DNA from: Alteriqipengyuania abyssalis
GTDB lineage: Bacteria; Pseudomonadota; Alphaproteobacteria; Sphingomonadales; Sphingomonadaceae
Direction: 5' to 3'
Assembly (NCBI RefSeq): GCF_019857185.1
Contig: NZ_JAHWXP010000003.1
Location: 277,501 to 341,500 of the forward strand
DNA length: 64,000 bases
Within the stretch, counting starts at the first letter, position 1. The number at the start of each line of letters is the position of its first letter. A model generated the notes under the pieces. It had not been told where the DNA came from and made no database searches. It saw nothing but the letters and a program-made list of their open reading frames with translations. Shown here piece after piece: positions 10,357-18,081 of this stretch. A program made the translations under genes and the position numbers.

Positions 10357-11658
10357 TCACAGGATATATTTGCTGAGATCCGTATCCCGCGCGAGATCGT
10401 CGAGCCGTTCGCGCACATAGGCGGCATCGATGGTGATGGTCTCGCCTGCGTGCTCTTCCGCCTCGAAGCTGATGTCTTCCACCAGCCGCTCCATCACCGT
10501 CTGCAGGCGGCGGGCGCCGATATTCTCGACCGCCTCGTTCACCTGCGCGGCGATCTTGGCGACTTCGCGCACCGCCTCGTCCGTGATCTCGAGCGTGACC
10601 TTCTCGGTCCCGATGAGCGCGGTGTATTGCTGGACGAGGTTGGCGCGCGTTTCGCTGAGGATCCGCACGAAGTCTTCCTCGGTCAGCGCGCGCAGTTCGA
10701 CCCGGATCGGCAGGCGGCCCTGCAGTTCGGGCAGCATGTCGGAAGGCTTGGAGACGTGGAACGCACCGCTCGCGATGAACAGCACGTGGTCGGTCTTCAT
10801 CGGGCCGTGCTTGGTCGCCACGGTGGTTCCCTCGATCAGCGGCAGCAGGTCGCGCTGCACGCCTTCGCGGCTGACCGAGCCACCACGCACATCGGACACG
10901 GCGATCTTGTCGATCTCGTCGAGGAAGACGATCCCGTTGGTCTCCGCGTTCTGCAGCGCGACGCGCGCGACATCGTCCTGGTCCATCCGCTTTTCGGCTT
11001 CTTCGTCGACCAGCCGATCCCACGCCTCTGGCACGCGCAGCTTGCGGCGGCTGGTGGGCTTCCTGCCCATCGCCTTGCCAAACATGTCGGACAGGTCGAT
11101 CATGCCGACATTGCCGCCTATGCCGGGGATATCCATCGTGGTCGCCGGCTGGTCCTGCACCTCGATCTCGACCTCGACATCGTTCATCGCGTTCTGCGTG
11201 ATCCGCTCGCGGAAGCTCTGGCGGGTCGCTTCGGAGGCGCTGTCGCCCACCAGCGCATCGAGCAGGCGCTCCATCGCCGCTTCGCTGGCGGATTCGCGCA
11301 CCGCCTCGCGGCGACGGTCCTTCTCCAGCCGGATTGCTTCTTCGACCAGGTCGCGCGCAATCTGTTCGACGTCACGGCCGACATAGCCGACTTCGGTGAA
11401 CTTGGTCGCTTCCACCTTCACGAAGGGCGCTTCGGCCAGCTTGGCAAGCCGACGCGAAATCTCGGTCTTCCCGCAGCCGGTCGGGCCGATCATCAGAATG
11501 TTCTTGGGCGTCACCTCGTCGCGCAGGTCCGGTCCCAGCCGTTGCCTGCGCCAGCGGTTGCGCAGCGCCACGGCAACCGCGCGCTTGGCTTCCTTCTGGC
11601 CGATGATGTGTTCGTCGAGCGCGGCGACGATCGCCTTGGGAGTGAGGGACTGGGTCAT
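10357..11658 (-). CDS. hslU: HslU, ATPase subunit of the HslVU (ClpYQ) protease
   Basis: A 433-residue AAA+ unfoldase that feeds substrates to the HslV peptidase in the cytoplasm. Walker A is GPTGCGKT (residues 58-65), Walker B is within [11 protein letters not shown], and the I-domain lies between. The C-terminus DLSKYIL carries the conserved tail that inserts between HslV subunits to activate it. A Shine-Dalgarno-like AGGAAG precedes the ATG and directly abuts the palindromic element at 11671-11757. Transcribed after hslV, the standard order. Confidence 0.97.
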   Translation of the reverse strand: MTQSLTPKAIVAALDEHIIGQKEAKRAVAVALRNRWRRQRLGPDLRDEVTPKNILMIGPTGCGKTEISRRLAKLAEAPFVKVEATKFTEVGYVGRDVEQIARDLVEEAIRLEKDRRREAVRESASEAAMERLLDALVGDSASEATRQSFRERITQNAMNDVEVEIEVQDQPATTMDIPGIGGNVGMIDLSDMFGKAMGRKPTSRRKLRVPEAWDRLVDEEAEKRMDQDDVARVALQNAETNGIVFLDEIDKIAVSDVRGGSVSREGVQRDLLPLIEGTTVATKHGPMKTDHVLFIASGAFHVSKPSDMLPELQGRLPIRVELRALTEEDFVRILSETRANLVQQYTALIGTEKVTLEITDEAVREVAKIAAQVNEAVENIGARRLQTVMERLVEDISFEAEEHAGETITIDAAYVRERLDDLARDTDLSKYIL

Positions 11659-11670
11659 TTTCTTCCTACT

Positions 11671-11757
11671 CCCCCTCCCGCTTGCGGGAGGGGGTCGGGG
11701 GGTGGGATTGCGGAGGCAGGACGGCCCACCCCCAACCCCTCCCGCAAGCGGGAGGGG
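11671..11757. repeat. paired inverted palindromic element between hslV and hslU
   Basis: Two arms, 11671-11706 and 11725-11757, are near-perfect reverse complements. Each arm itself contains a palindrome of the form CCCTCCCGC-TTGC-GGGAGGG type. The arms are separated by an 18-nt spacer, so the RNA could form one very stable GC-rich hairpin or two smaller ones. It starts 3 nt after the hslV stop and ends 12 nt before the hslU ATG. Elements of this sort are dispersed in sphingomonad and related genomes (known from general experience, not searched here). Confidence 0.85.
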
Positions 11758-11759
11758 AG

Positions 11760-12317
11760 CTATACGGTTTCGAGCGTCACCTGGTCGTTGGTGAAGACGC
11801 AGACTTCTGCTGCCACGGCCATCGCGCGGCGGGCGATCTTTTCGGGATCGGTCTCGTAATCGGAGAGCGCGCGTGCGGCGGCGAGCGCGTAGTTGCCGCC
11901 GGAGCCGATTGCGGCGATGCCGCCTTCGGGTTCCAGCACGTCGCCATTGCCGGTCAGCACCAGCAGCGTGTCCTTGTCGGCCACGATCATCAGCGCTTCG
12001 AGATTGCGCAGGTACTTGTCGGTCCGCCAGTCCTTCGCCAGCTCAACCGCCGCGCGCATCAGCTGCCCGGAATACTGGTCGAGCTTGCGTTCCAGCCGCT
12101 CAAAGAGGGTGAAGGCGTCTGCGGTGGCACCTGCAAAACCGGCGACGACCTTGCCGTCCCCGATCCGGCGGACCTTCTTCGCATTGGGCTTCATCACCGT
12201 GTTGCCCATGGAGACCTGACCATCCCCGGCGAGAACGGTCCTATCCCCGCGCTTGACGCCGATGATGGTGGTGCCGTGCCACTGTTCAAGGCCGTGGCTG
12301 GCCGCAGAATTGCTCAT
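11760..12317 (-). CDS. hslV: HslV, peptidase subunit of the HslVU protease
   Basis: A 185-residue threonine protease of the proteasome beta-like fold. The sequence [22 protein letters not shown] contains the catalytic Thr that becomes the N-terminus after a short propeptide is removed. Later conserved parts such as [17 protein letters not shown] and [14 protein letters not shown] match the family throughout. The start is the ATG at 12317 (MSNSAASHG); no other in-frame start lies before the catalytic Thr, and an upstream ATG at 12344 would fall inside the heat-shock-like promoter. Co-transcribed with hslU. Confidence 0.96.
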   Translation of the reverse strand: MSNSAASHGLEQWHGTTIIGVKRGDRTVLAGDGQVSMGNTVMKPNAKKVRRIGDGKVVAGFAGATADAFTLFERLERKLDQYSGQLMRAAVELAKDWRTDKYLRNLEALMIVADKDTLLVLTGNGDVLEPEGGIAAIGSGGNYALAAARALSDYETDPEKIARRAMAVAAEVCVFTNDQVTLETV

Positions 12318-12325
12318 GGGGCGCG

Positions 12326-12353
12326 ATATGGGGCGCACCTGCACGCTATCAAG
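12326..12353 (-). promoter_or_regulatory. candidate sigma-32 (heat-shock) promoter of hslVU
   Basis: Read on the minus strand, CTTGATA (12353-12347) is followed by a 13-nt spacer and CCCCATAT (12333-12326). This is one mismatch from the enterobacterial heat-shock consensus CTTGAAA/CCCCATnT and also fits the alphaproteobacterial CTTG-N17-CYTATnT form closely. HslVU is a classical heat-shock operon. The -10 element ends only 8 nt before the hslV ATG, so the transcript would be almost leaderless. Confidence 0.65.
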
Positions 12354-12389
12354 CGGTGCAGGCGAACAATCGCGGCACCCGGTGGAGCG

Positions 12390-12869
12390 TCAGCCGCCCG
12401 GGCCGCGCCCGCCCCCTGCAGGGCCTGCACCCGGTGCGCCGACAGTGCCGATATTGCCGAACAGGTCTTCGAAGAAGGTCCGCTCGCGGCCCAGCGTCGG
12501 GGTCTCATCGCCATCGGGGCTCAGATAGACCACCTGGTCAATTCCCGATCGATCGGCGGCAACCACCTTGCCGTCGCTGTCGAACCGCACGGCGAGCACG
12601 GAATGGGTCTGGATCTTGGGCCGCACGAAGGGCTTGCGACCGGTAACGCTGGAAACATAGTACCAGGTTTCGGGTCCGAACTGGCTGGTAAAGGTCGGCC
12701 GACCCAACGTGCTCTGCACCGATTGTTCGTTGTCGATGCCCGGCTGGATCAGCCCGGTCATCCGCTCATCCTCGATATAGCCGCGTGATTCGCGGATCGA
12801 CGTACATCCGCTCGCCGCTACCGCCAGCCCCATCAGCATAACAGGAGCGATTGCCCTCACGATCCGCAT
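12390..12869 (-). CDS. bamE: outer membrane assembly lipoprotein BamE/OmlA (SmpA family)
   Basis: A 159-residue lipoprotein. The signal peptide ends in a lipobox (VAASGC), so the mature protein is lipidated, and BamE acts in the BAM complex at the inner face of the outer membrane. The SmpA/OmlA core is visible: GIDNEQSVQSTLGRPTF followed by WYYVSS and later VAVRFD-type strands. The C-terminus is a Gly/Pro-rich tail. The start at 12869 places a standard signal peptide first; the open frame extends 18 codons further upstream. Encoded 72 bp before hslV on the same strand. Confidence 0.88.
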   Translation of the reverse strand: MRIVRAIAPVMLMGLAVAASGCTSIRESRGYIEDERMTGLIQPGIDNEQSVQSTLGRPTFTSQFGPETWYYVSSVTGRKPFVRPKIQTHSVLAVRFDSDGKVVAADRSGIDQVVYLSPDGDETPTLGRERTFFEDLFGNIGTVGAPGAGPAGGGRGPGG

Positions 12870-13053
12870 AGTACTCGCAATCCTCTTCGCAAATCTTGTG
12901 CGCCCTTCCTTGATCGGGCGCACGCGCTATATCGTGGCGCGAGCCTTACGGCCTCGCCCCACAACGTGCAATGGCAGCCGCACGGGCCTTTTGCACGAAC
13001 CTGATACCCCCTGCTGTGGCACCGGCGTTTGAATTGGTGCTGAATGAAGGAGC

Positions 13054-13590
13054 ATGATGTCTTTCCTGACCCGCCTTTTCGGTCGTGAGCCCGACCCGCG
13101 CGAAACATGGCACCCGCTATGGCACACGCTGGTCGGCACTGCGCGCGAAGAGCACTGGTATGCAACGCGCGGCGCGGCGGACACGCTGGATGGTCGTTTC
13201 GACATGATCTCGATGCTCACCGCGCTGTTCATGCTGCGACTGGAGAGCGAGCAAGATGCGGACGCGCACGGCGTGTCCGCCGCCGCGCGGCTGACCGAAC
13301 TGTTTGTGGAGGACATGGAAGGCCAGATGCGCGAGGCCGGCATCGGCGATCCCACCGTGGGCAAGATGATGGGCCGAATGATGGCCACGCTGGGCGGACG
13401 TGCGGGGGCGCTGCGCAACGCGCTGGCCCAAGAAGACGACGCGCCGCTGGCCGCGCTGGTGGCGCGCAATATGCACCTGTGGGACGAAGAGCATGGGCCG
13501 ACGCGCATGGCCGCAGGGCTGCGCGCACTGCACGCGCGCCTTGCACGCACGGAATTCGCCACGCTGCAACGCGGTGAGATCGCGGCATGA
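13054..13590 (+). CDS. ubiquinol-cytochrome c chaperone family protein
   Basis: A 178-residue soluble protein of the CBP3/ubiquinol-cytochrome c chaperone family, thought to help assemble the bc1 complex. The typical segments are present: WYATRGAADTLDGRFDMISMLTALFMLRLE in the first half and MEGQMREAGIGDPTVGKMMGRMM in the second. The stop overlaps the start of the DUF177 gene (ATGA), an arrangement conserved in sphingomonads. It is divergent from bamE with a 184-bp gap that probably holds both promoters. Confidence 0.88.
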   Translation: MMSFLTRLFGREPDPRETWHPLWHTLVGTAREEHWYATRGAADTLDGRFDMISMLTALFMLRLESEQDADAHGVSAAARLTELFVEDMEGQMREAGIGDPTVGKMMGRMMATLGGRAGALRNALAQEDDAPLAALVARNMHLWDEEHGPTRMAAGLRALHARLARTEFATLQRGEIAA

Positions 13591-14129
13591 CCGAGGTGAC
13601 GCCCCCTGAATTCTCCCGCCCGATCGCGCTGCGCCAGATCACCGGCCAGCCGCTGGTACTGGAGGCGACCGACGAGGAGCGAGCGGACCTCACTCGCCGT
13701 TTCGCGATCACCTCTGTCGACCGGCTGGTCGCACGGGTCGCGCTCGACCGACAGGGGGACCGGGTTGGCGTCACCGGCACGCTGGAGGCGGACATCGTCC
13801 AGCCCTGCGCGGTCTCGGGCGAGGATTTCCCGGTCGCGATCGTGGAAGACATCGCGCTGCGCTTCGTACCCGAAGGATCGATCCACCCTTCCTTGCAGGA
13901 AGACGAGGAAATCGAGATCGAGCTGGAGGCCGAAGATCTCGACGAAATCGAGTATGCTGGTGAAAAGTTCGATCTCGGCGAAGCCATCGCCCAGTCGCTG
14001 GCGTTGGCGATCGACCCTTATGCAGAAGGACCGAATGCCGAAGAGGCGCGCAAGAAGGCTGGGATCGAGCTGGACGATGCGCCGCGCGGGCCGCTGGCCG
14101 AAGCGCTTAAAGGGCTCGGTTCGAAGTAA
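13587..14129 (+). CDS. DUF177 (YceD-like) domain protein
   Basis: A 180-residue acidic protein of the DUF177/YceD family, linked in other bacteria and plants to 23S rRNA accumulation and usually encoded beside rpmF and plsX. The core contains VTGTLEADIVQPCAVSGEDFPV, in which the family Cys is kept, and a very acidic stretch around residues 107-130. Here neither rpmF nor plsX follows. The start overlaps the upstream chaperone stop by 4 nt, which suggests co-translation. Confidence 0.85.
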   Translation: MTEVTPPEFSRPIALRQITGQPLVLEATDEERADLTRRFAITSVDRLVARVALDRQGDRVGVTGTLEADIVQPCAVSGEDFPVAIVEDIALRFVPEGSIHPSLQEDEEIEIELEAEDLDEIEYAGEKFDLGEAIAQSLALAIDPYAEGPNAEEARKKAGIELDDAPRGPLAEALKGLGSK

Positions 14130-14478
14130 TCGCCACGGGGCTTGGTCCCATCTGTCACGAATGCCCCGCAAGCTCTAGATCGCGATCTCCAGGCCTCCAG
14201 AGCGCCTCGGATTGCCAACCAATCCCGCAGATCTTCCCTGATTTTTCTTCAAGAAGATCAGATACATCGCCCTGACCACTTCAAGTCCTCAAGAAATCTG
14301 CTAGCATCGTCGTGCAAAGGGGAAAGGCTTGCCGATCATGCCCATGTATCTCGCGGCGCGATGGACGCGCCCCGGGCGCGCAAACGGCTGACACGGACAC
14401 CTTCCTTCAAGCTGCGATCGGCTCCAGGCCGTCGGAACTAGTGGAGGTCGTATCACGGAGACTGACACCATATCGCCC
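14130..14478. other. 349-bp intergenic region before the PAS gene
   Basis: No convincing ORF. It contains a small inverted repeat (TTCTTCAAGAA) near 14246 and a strong GGAGG at 14443-14447. The GGAGG sits 7 nt upstream of an in-frame ACG (14455) and 4 nt upstream of an in-frame ATC (14452), but not at a usual distance from any ATG, GTG or TTG of the PAS gene. The promoter of that gene must lie here. Confidence 0.5.
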
Positions 14479-15015
14479 TTGCTCTGGTTCGCACTGGGGT
14501 TCGTTTTTTCGACGATCGTCTGCGTTATTTTCCTGCTGGTGGAGCGCAGCAGAATGCACGCCGCGCTGGCACAGGCCGAACGGGACCGCGCATGTCTGGC
14601 TCTGGCCGAAAACGTCGGTTCGGTCGCCACATGGATGGTCAACTTGCGGACCAGAGAGCTTTTCTGGTCAGACCGTGTTTTTGCAGTTCACGGCCGCGCC
14701 AAGGACGCCGGCCTCCCTCCACTGGAATCTACCATCGACTATTATCATCCCGAAGACCGGGAGCGGGCCAGAAAGACCTTCGCCAGCGCGGCCGTGACGG
14801 GCGGCCCATTTCATCTGGATGCGCGTATCATCGACGAGCAGGGAGTGGAAAAGCACATCATTTGCCGCGGCATCTGCAATCTCGGTCCTGACGGGAAACC
14901 GTTCGAGCTGTTTGGAGTCCTGTTCGAAGCCCCCGAAGCCCGCTCTTTCGCCACCTTCGGCAATGAAGACCTCAACACGCTCGCGCTCGAAGAAGATTAC
15001 CACGCCGACGCCTGA
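14479..15015 (+). CDS. membrane-anchored single-PAS-domain protein
   Basis: A 178-residue protein. An N-terminal membrane helix (LWFALGFVFSTIVCVIFLLV) is followed by a short linker and a PAS domain (about residues 40-155) with the PAS3-like pattern ELFWSDRVFAVHG, YYHPEDRERARKTF and a closing GVEKHIICRGICNLGPDGKPFELFGVLFE. No kinase, GGDEF or other output domain follows, so it may act as a sensory partner or be a remnant of a longer sensor. The start is uncertain: TTG at 14479 is the only usual codon, yet the good GGAGG lies upstream of ACG/ATC codons (14452-14457). Confidence 0.7.
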   Translation: MLWFALGFVFSTIVCVIFLLVERSRMHAALAQAERDRACLALAENVGSVATWMVNLRTRELFWSDRVFAVHGRAKDAGLPPLESTIDYYHPEDRERARKTFASAAVTGGPFHLDARIIDEQGVEKHIICRGICNLGPDGKPFELFGVLFEAPEARSFATFGNEDLNTLALEEDYHADA

Positions 15016-15029
15016 GCGAAAGCGCCGCC

Positions 15030-15689
15030 CTACATGGCGGAGAACGCTTCGAGATCGTGGATCCGGCCCGAGACGACCAGTTCGTCCCCCGGGAAGATGA
15101 GCGTGTCGGGCACCGCGTGGATGAAATCCTCCCCCTCACGCTTCACGCCCACCACCGTCACATCGTATTTCTTGCGGCACTGGCTGGTGACCAGCGGCAG
15201 GCCCAGCAGCGGCTCTGGCGCAACCAGCCGCGCGATCGCGAATTCGTCGCCGAAAGAGATGAAGTCCAGCAGCCGCTCGTTGATCAGGTGAGCGACGCGC
15301 TCACCCATCCGCTGTTCGGGGAAGACCACGTGCGTCGCCCCGGTCCGCTCGAGAATGCGGGCATGTTTCTCATTCGTCGCCTTGGCCCAGATATTGGTCA
15401 GGCCCAGATCCGCGAGCGCCAGCACGATCAGCACGCTGGCCTCGATATCGGTGCCGATGGCGACAACGGCGGCATCGAAATCCTTTGCGCCCAGCCGCTC
15501 CAGCGTGGGCGTCTCGGTTGCATCCGCCTCGACCACCTTGGTCAGGTCGCCGGCGAAATGCTGGACCAGCGCAGGGTCGGTGTCGACCGCCAGCACCTCG
15601 TGCCCCATCCGCTCCAGCGTGCGCGACACTGCGCCTCCGAAACGGCCGAGGCCGATGACCATGATGGGCTTGCGTGTGTTAGCCGACAA
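15030..15689 (-). CDS. KtrA/TrkA-type regulatory subunit of a potassium uptake system
   Basis: A 219-residue cytoplasmic protein with one RCK_N domain and one RCK_C domain. The dinucleotide-binding motif VIGLGRFG lies at the start of the first Rossmann fold, followed by acidic AVDTDP at the second strand. The C-terminal part ends with FPGDELVVSGR, typical of TrkA_C. It gates the membrane subunit encoded just upstream. The start is taken as TTG at 15689, which overlaps the upstream stop; an ATG at 15662 would cut into the first beta strand. Confidence 0.9.
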   Translation of the reverse strand: MSANTRKPIMVIGLGRFGGAVSRTLERMGHEVLAVDTDPALVQHFAGDLTKVVEADATETPTLERLGAKDFDAAVVAIGTDIEASVLIVLALADLGLTNIWAKATNEKHARILERTGATHVVFPEQRMGERVAHLINERLLDFISFGDEFAIARLVAPEPLLGLPLVTSQCRKKYDVTVVGVKREGEDFIHAVPDTLIFPGDELVVSGRIHDLEAFSAM

Positions 15690-17046
15690 TCGGGTTCTCC
15701 TGCGGATAGCGGAAAGGCAGTTCGCGCCCGCCCAGCGCAAGCGCGGTGGCCACGGTGATGGTTCCCACCCGGCCGACGAACATCAGCACGATCAGCGCCA
15801 GCAGGCCGCCCGGCGGCAGCGCAGCGGTGATCCCGGTCGACAGGCCGACGGTGGAGAAGGCGGAGATGCATTCGAACAGGATATCGTCCAGCGGCAGGCT
15901 GCTGATCGAGGCGATGTAGGTCGTCGCGACGAAGATCAGCGTTGCGGACAGCACCGTCACCGCCAGCGCCTGCCGCTCTATTTCGCGCCCGAAGCGGCGC
16001 TGGAACAGGCCCGCATCCTGCCGCCCGAGAATCTCCGACAGCACGATCGCGAACAGCACGAAGAAGGTCGTCACCTTGATCCCCCCGGCGGTGCCCGCGC
16101 TGCCGCCGCCGACGAACATCAGGAAGAAGTTGGTCATCAGCGTCTCGTCGTGGAAGGCGCCGACATTCAGGCTGTTGAACCCGGCGGTGCGCGGCATCAC
16201 CGAATGGAACGCGGCGTTGAGGATCTTCGCCCCCCACCCCATCGGCCCCAGCGTATCGGGATTGTCCCATTCCATCGCGAGGATCGCGAGGAAGCCCAGC
16301 ACGAGCAGCGCGGCAGTACCGCCGACGGTGATCTTGGTATGAAGCGACCAGCGCCGCCACACGATGCCATTGGTCCGCAGGTCCTGCATCACCGGGAAGC
16401 CCAGCGCGGTGATGATGATCGACACCATGATCGGCCCGAGGAACAGCGGATCGTTCTGGAAGCCCATCAGGCTGTCCGAATAGCTGGAAAAGCCCGCATT
16501 GTTGAACGCGCTGACCGAGTGGAACACACCGTGCCACAGCGCGAGGCCGGGCGCTTCGCCATAGCTGGCGATCAGGCGCACGGTCAGGATGAGCGCCACG
16601 ATCCCCTCCACCGCAATGGTGATGAAGAGGATCAGCCTGAGCGCGGTGAGCGCATCATGCGTCTCCAGCCGGCTGCGTTCCACCTGCGTTGCCATCCGGT
16701 CGCGCAGGCCAAAACCGCGCCCCGCCATCAGACCCAGCAGCGTGGCCGAGGTCATGATCCCGAACCCGCCGACCTGGAACAGCAGCAGGATCACCCCCTG
16801 CCCGAAGCCGGACCAGTAAGTCGGCGTATCGACCACGATCAGGCCGGTCACAGCGACGGCGGAGGTGGAGGTAAACAGCGCGGTCAGCAGCGGCGCGCGC
16901 ACCCCGTCCACGGTTGCGAAGGGCAAGCTGAGCAGCACGGTGCCGATCGCAATCGCCGCCAGAAACAGCACGGGAATCAAACGAATCGGGTCGCGCAGCG
17001 CTTTCACGCTGCGCCAATGCGCCCAAGCCGCGCCGGAATAAAGCAC
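15679..17046 (-). CDS. KtrB/TrkH family potassium transporter membrane subunit
   Basis: An inner-membrane K+ translocating subunit of about 455 residues, built of four M1-P-M2 repeats. Selectivity-filter-like segments are visible, for example TSTSAVAVTGLIVVDT, SVSAFNNAGFSS and SAFSTVGLSTG. The start is uncertain: GTG at 17046 or GTG at 17061 both fit, and an ATG at 17109 would overlap the neighbouring DMT gene. The stop overlaps the ktrA-like gene, so the two subunits are probably translated together. Confidence 0.9.
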   Translation of the reverse strand: MLYSGAAWAHWRSVKALRDPIRLIPVLFLAAIAIGTVLLSLPFATVDGVRAPLLTALFTSTSAVAVTGLIVVDTPTYWSGFGQGVILLLFQVGGFGIMTSATLLGLMAGRGFGLRDRMATQVERSRLETHDALTALRLILFITIAVEGIVALILTVRLIASYGEAPGLALWHGVFHSVSAFNNAGFSSYSDSLMGFQNDPLFLGPIMVSIIITALGFPVMQDLRTNGIVWRRWSLHTKITVGGTAALLVLGFLAILAMEWDNPDTLGPMGWGAKILNAAFHSVMPRTAGFNSLNVGAFHDETLMTNFFLMFVGGGSAGTAGGIKVTTFFVLFAIVLSEILGRQDAGLFQRRFGREIERQALAVTVLSATLIFVATTYIASISSLPLDDILFECISAFSTVGLSTGITAALPPGGLLALIVLMFVGRVGTITVATALALGGRELPFRYPQENPIVG

Positions 17047-17083
17047 CTTTACGAGCCCCACCCGACCGCACGGCGATCGCGGT

Positions 17084-18010
17084 TCAGCCCTGCTTTGCCC
17101 CGCGCACATTCTCCACGATCATCAGCACCAGCCCGGCGAAGACCAGGCCGAACCCGGCGAGGTGGATCCAGCGAAATGCCTCGCCCAGCAGCAGGTAGGA
17201 CAGCGCCAGCGCGCTCAGCGGCATGATCGCCATCGCGCCCGCGGTCAGCGCACCGGGTGCCTTGCGCACACCATTATACCAGATCACCGGGGCCAGCCCC
17301 CCGGTCGCCGCGCCCCAGAAGGCGAGCGCGCCGAGCCCGAACCCGGTCGCCTCGCTGAAATCGAACGGGCGGCTGTCGAACACCAGCGCCAGCACCACGA
17401 ACAGGATCGCCGCCATGATCGACGCGGCGAGCGTGGTTTCGAGCGAACTGATCCCGTCGGAAAGCTTGCGCGAGAGCAGCGTATAGGCCGCCTCCATGCA
17501 GATCGCCGCGCCGACTAGCGCCGCGCCCAGCAGCAGGGCATCGCCGCCCTGCCCGTCTCCGCTTCCGCGAAACAGGTTGATCACCGCGATACCGCCGACG
17601 CCCAGCGCCAGCGCGCCCGCCTTGCGCCAGTTCATCGCCGCGCCGAAGAACACCACCGCCCCGATCGCGGTCACTGCCGGCGTCGCGCTCATGATGGTCG
17701 ATCCGATCACCCCCGTGGTCAGTCGCATCCCGTAGAGCATGGTCGCGGTGAAGCCGACCATGCCGAAGGCGGAGATCGCCGCGATCACGCCCCAGTCCGA
17801 CCGCTGGACCTTCTCGAAACGATCGGTCGCAAACCACACGAACGGGGCGAGCACGATGCTGGCGATCGCCATCCTGAGGCACGAGGCGGTGAAGATCGAG
17901 AAATGCTCGCCAACGATCTTGCTCAGCGGGGTGGCCGTGCCGAACAGCGCCATGCCGCACAGCAGCTGGGCGATGGTCGTTGGCGAAGAGGATGTGTTTT
18001 GATTGGCCAT
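17084..18010 (-). CDS. DMT family transporter (EamA domain)
   Basis: About 308 residues with ten predicted helices arranged as two EamA repeats. The first begins AQLLCGMALFGTATPLSKIVG and the second ends with LSALALSYLLLGEAF, the canonical end of an EamA unit. Members export amino acids, nucleobases or other metabolites; the substrate is unknown. ATGs at 18031 and 18070 are in frame and could extend the N-terminus by 7 or 20 residues. The gene directly follows the ABC-F gene on the same strand. Confidence 0.85.
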   Translation of the reverse strand: MANQNTSSSPTTIAQLLCGMALFGTATPLSKIVGEHFSIFTASCLRMAIASIVLAPFVWFATDRFEKVQRSDWGVIAAISAFGMVGFTATMLYGMRLTTGVIGSTIMSATPAVTAIGAVVFFGAAMNWRKAGALALGVGGIAVINLFRGSGDGQGGDALLLGAALVGAAICMEAAYTLLSRKLSDGISSLETTLAASIMAAILFVVLALVFDSRPFDFSEATGFGLGALAFWGAATGGLAPVIWYNGVRKAPGALTAGAMAIMPLSALALSYLLLGEAFRWIHLAGFGLVFAGLVLMIVENVRGAKQG

Positions 18011-18081
18011 GGTCGATAGCGAATCGACCATCGAGGCGCGCCAGAGTTCCGGGCCGGTGGCAAGCGCCATGCCTTTGCGGC

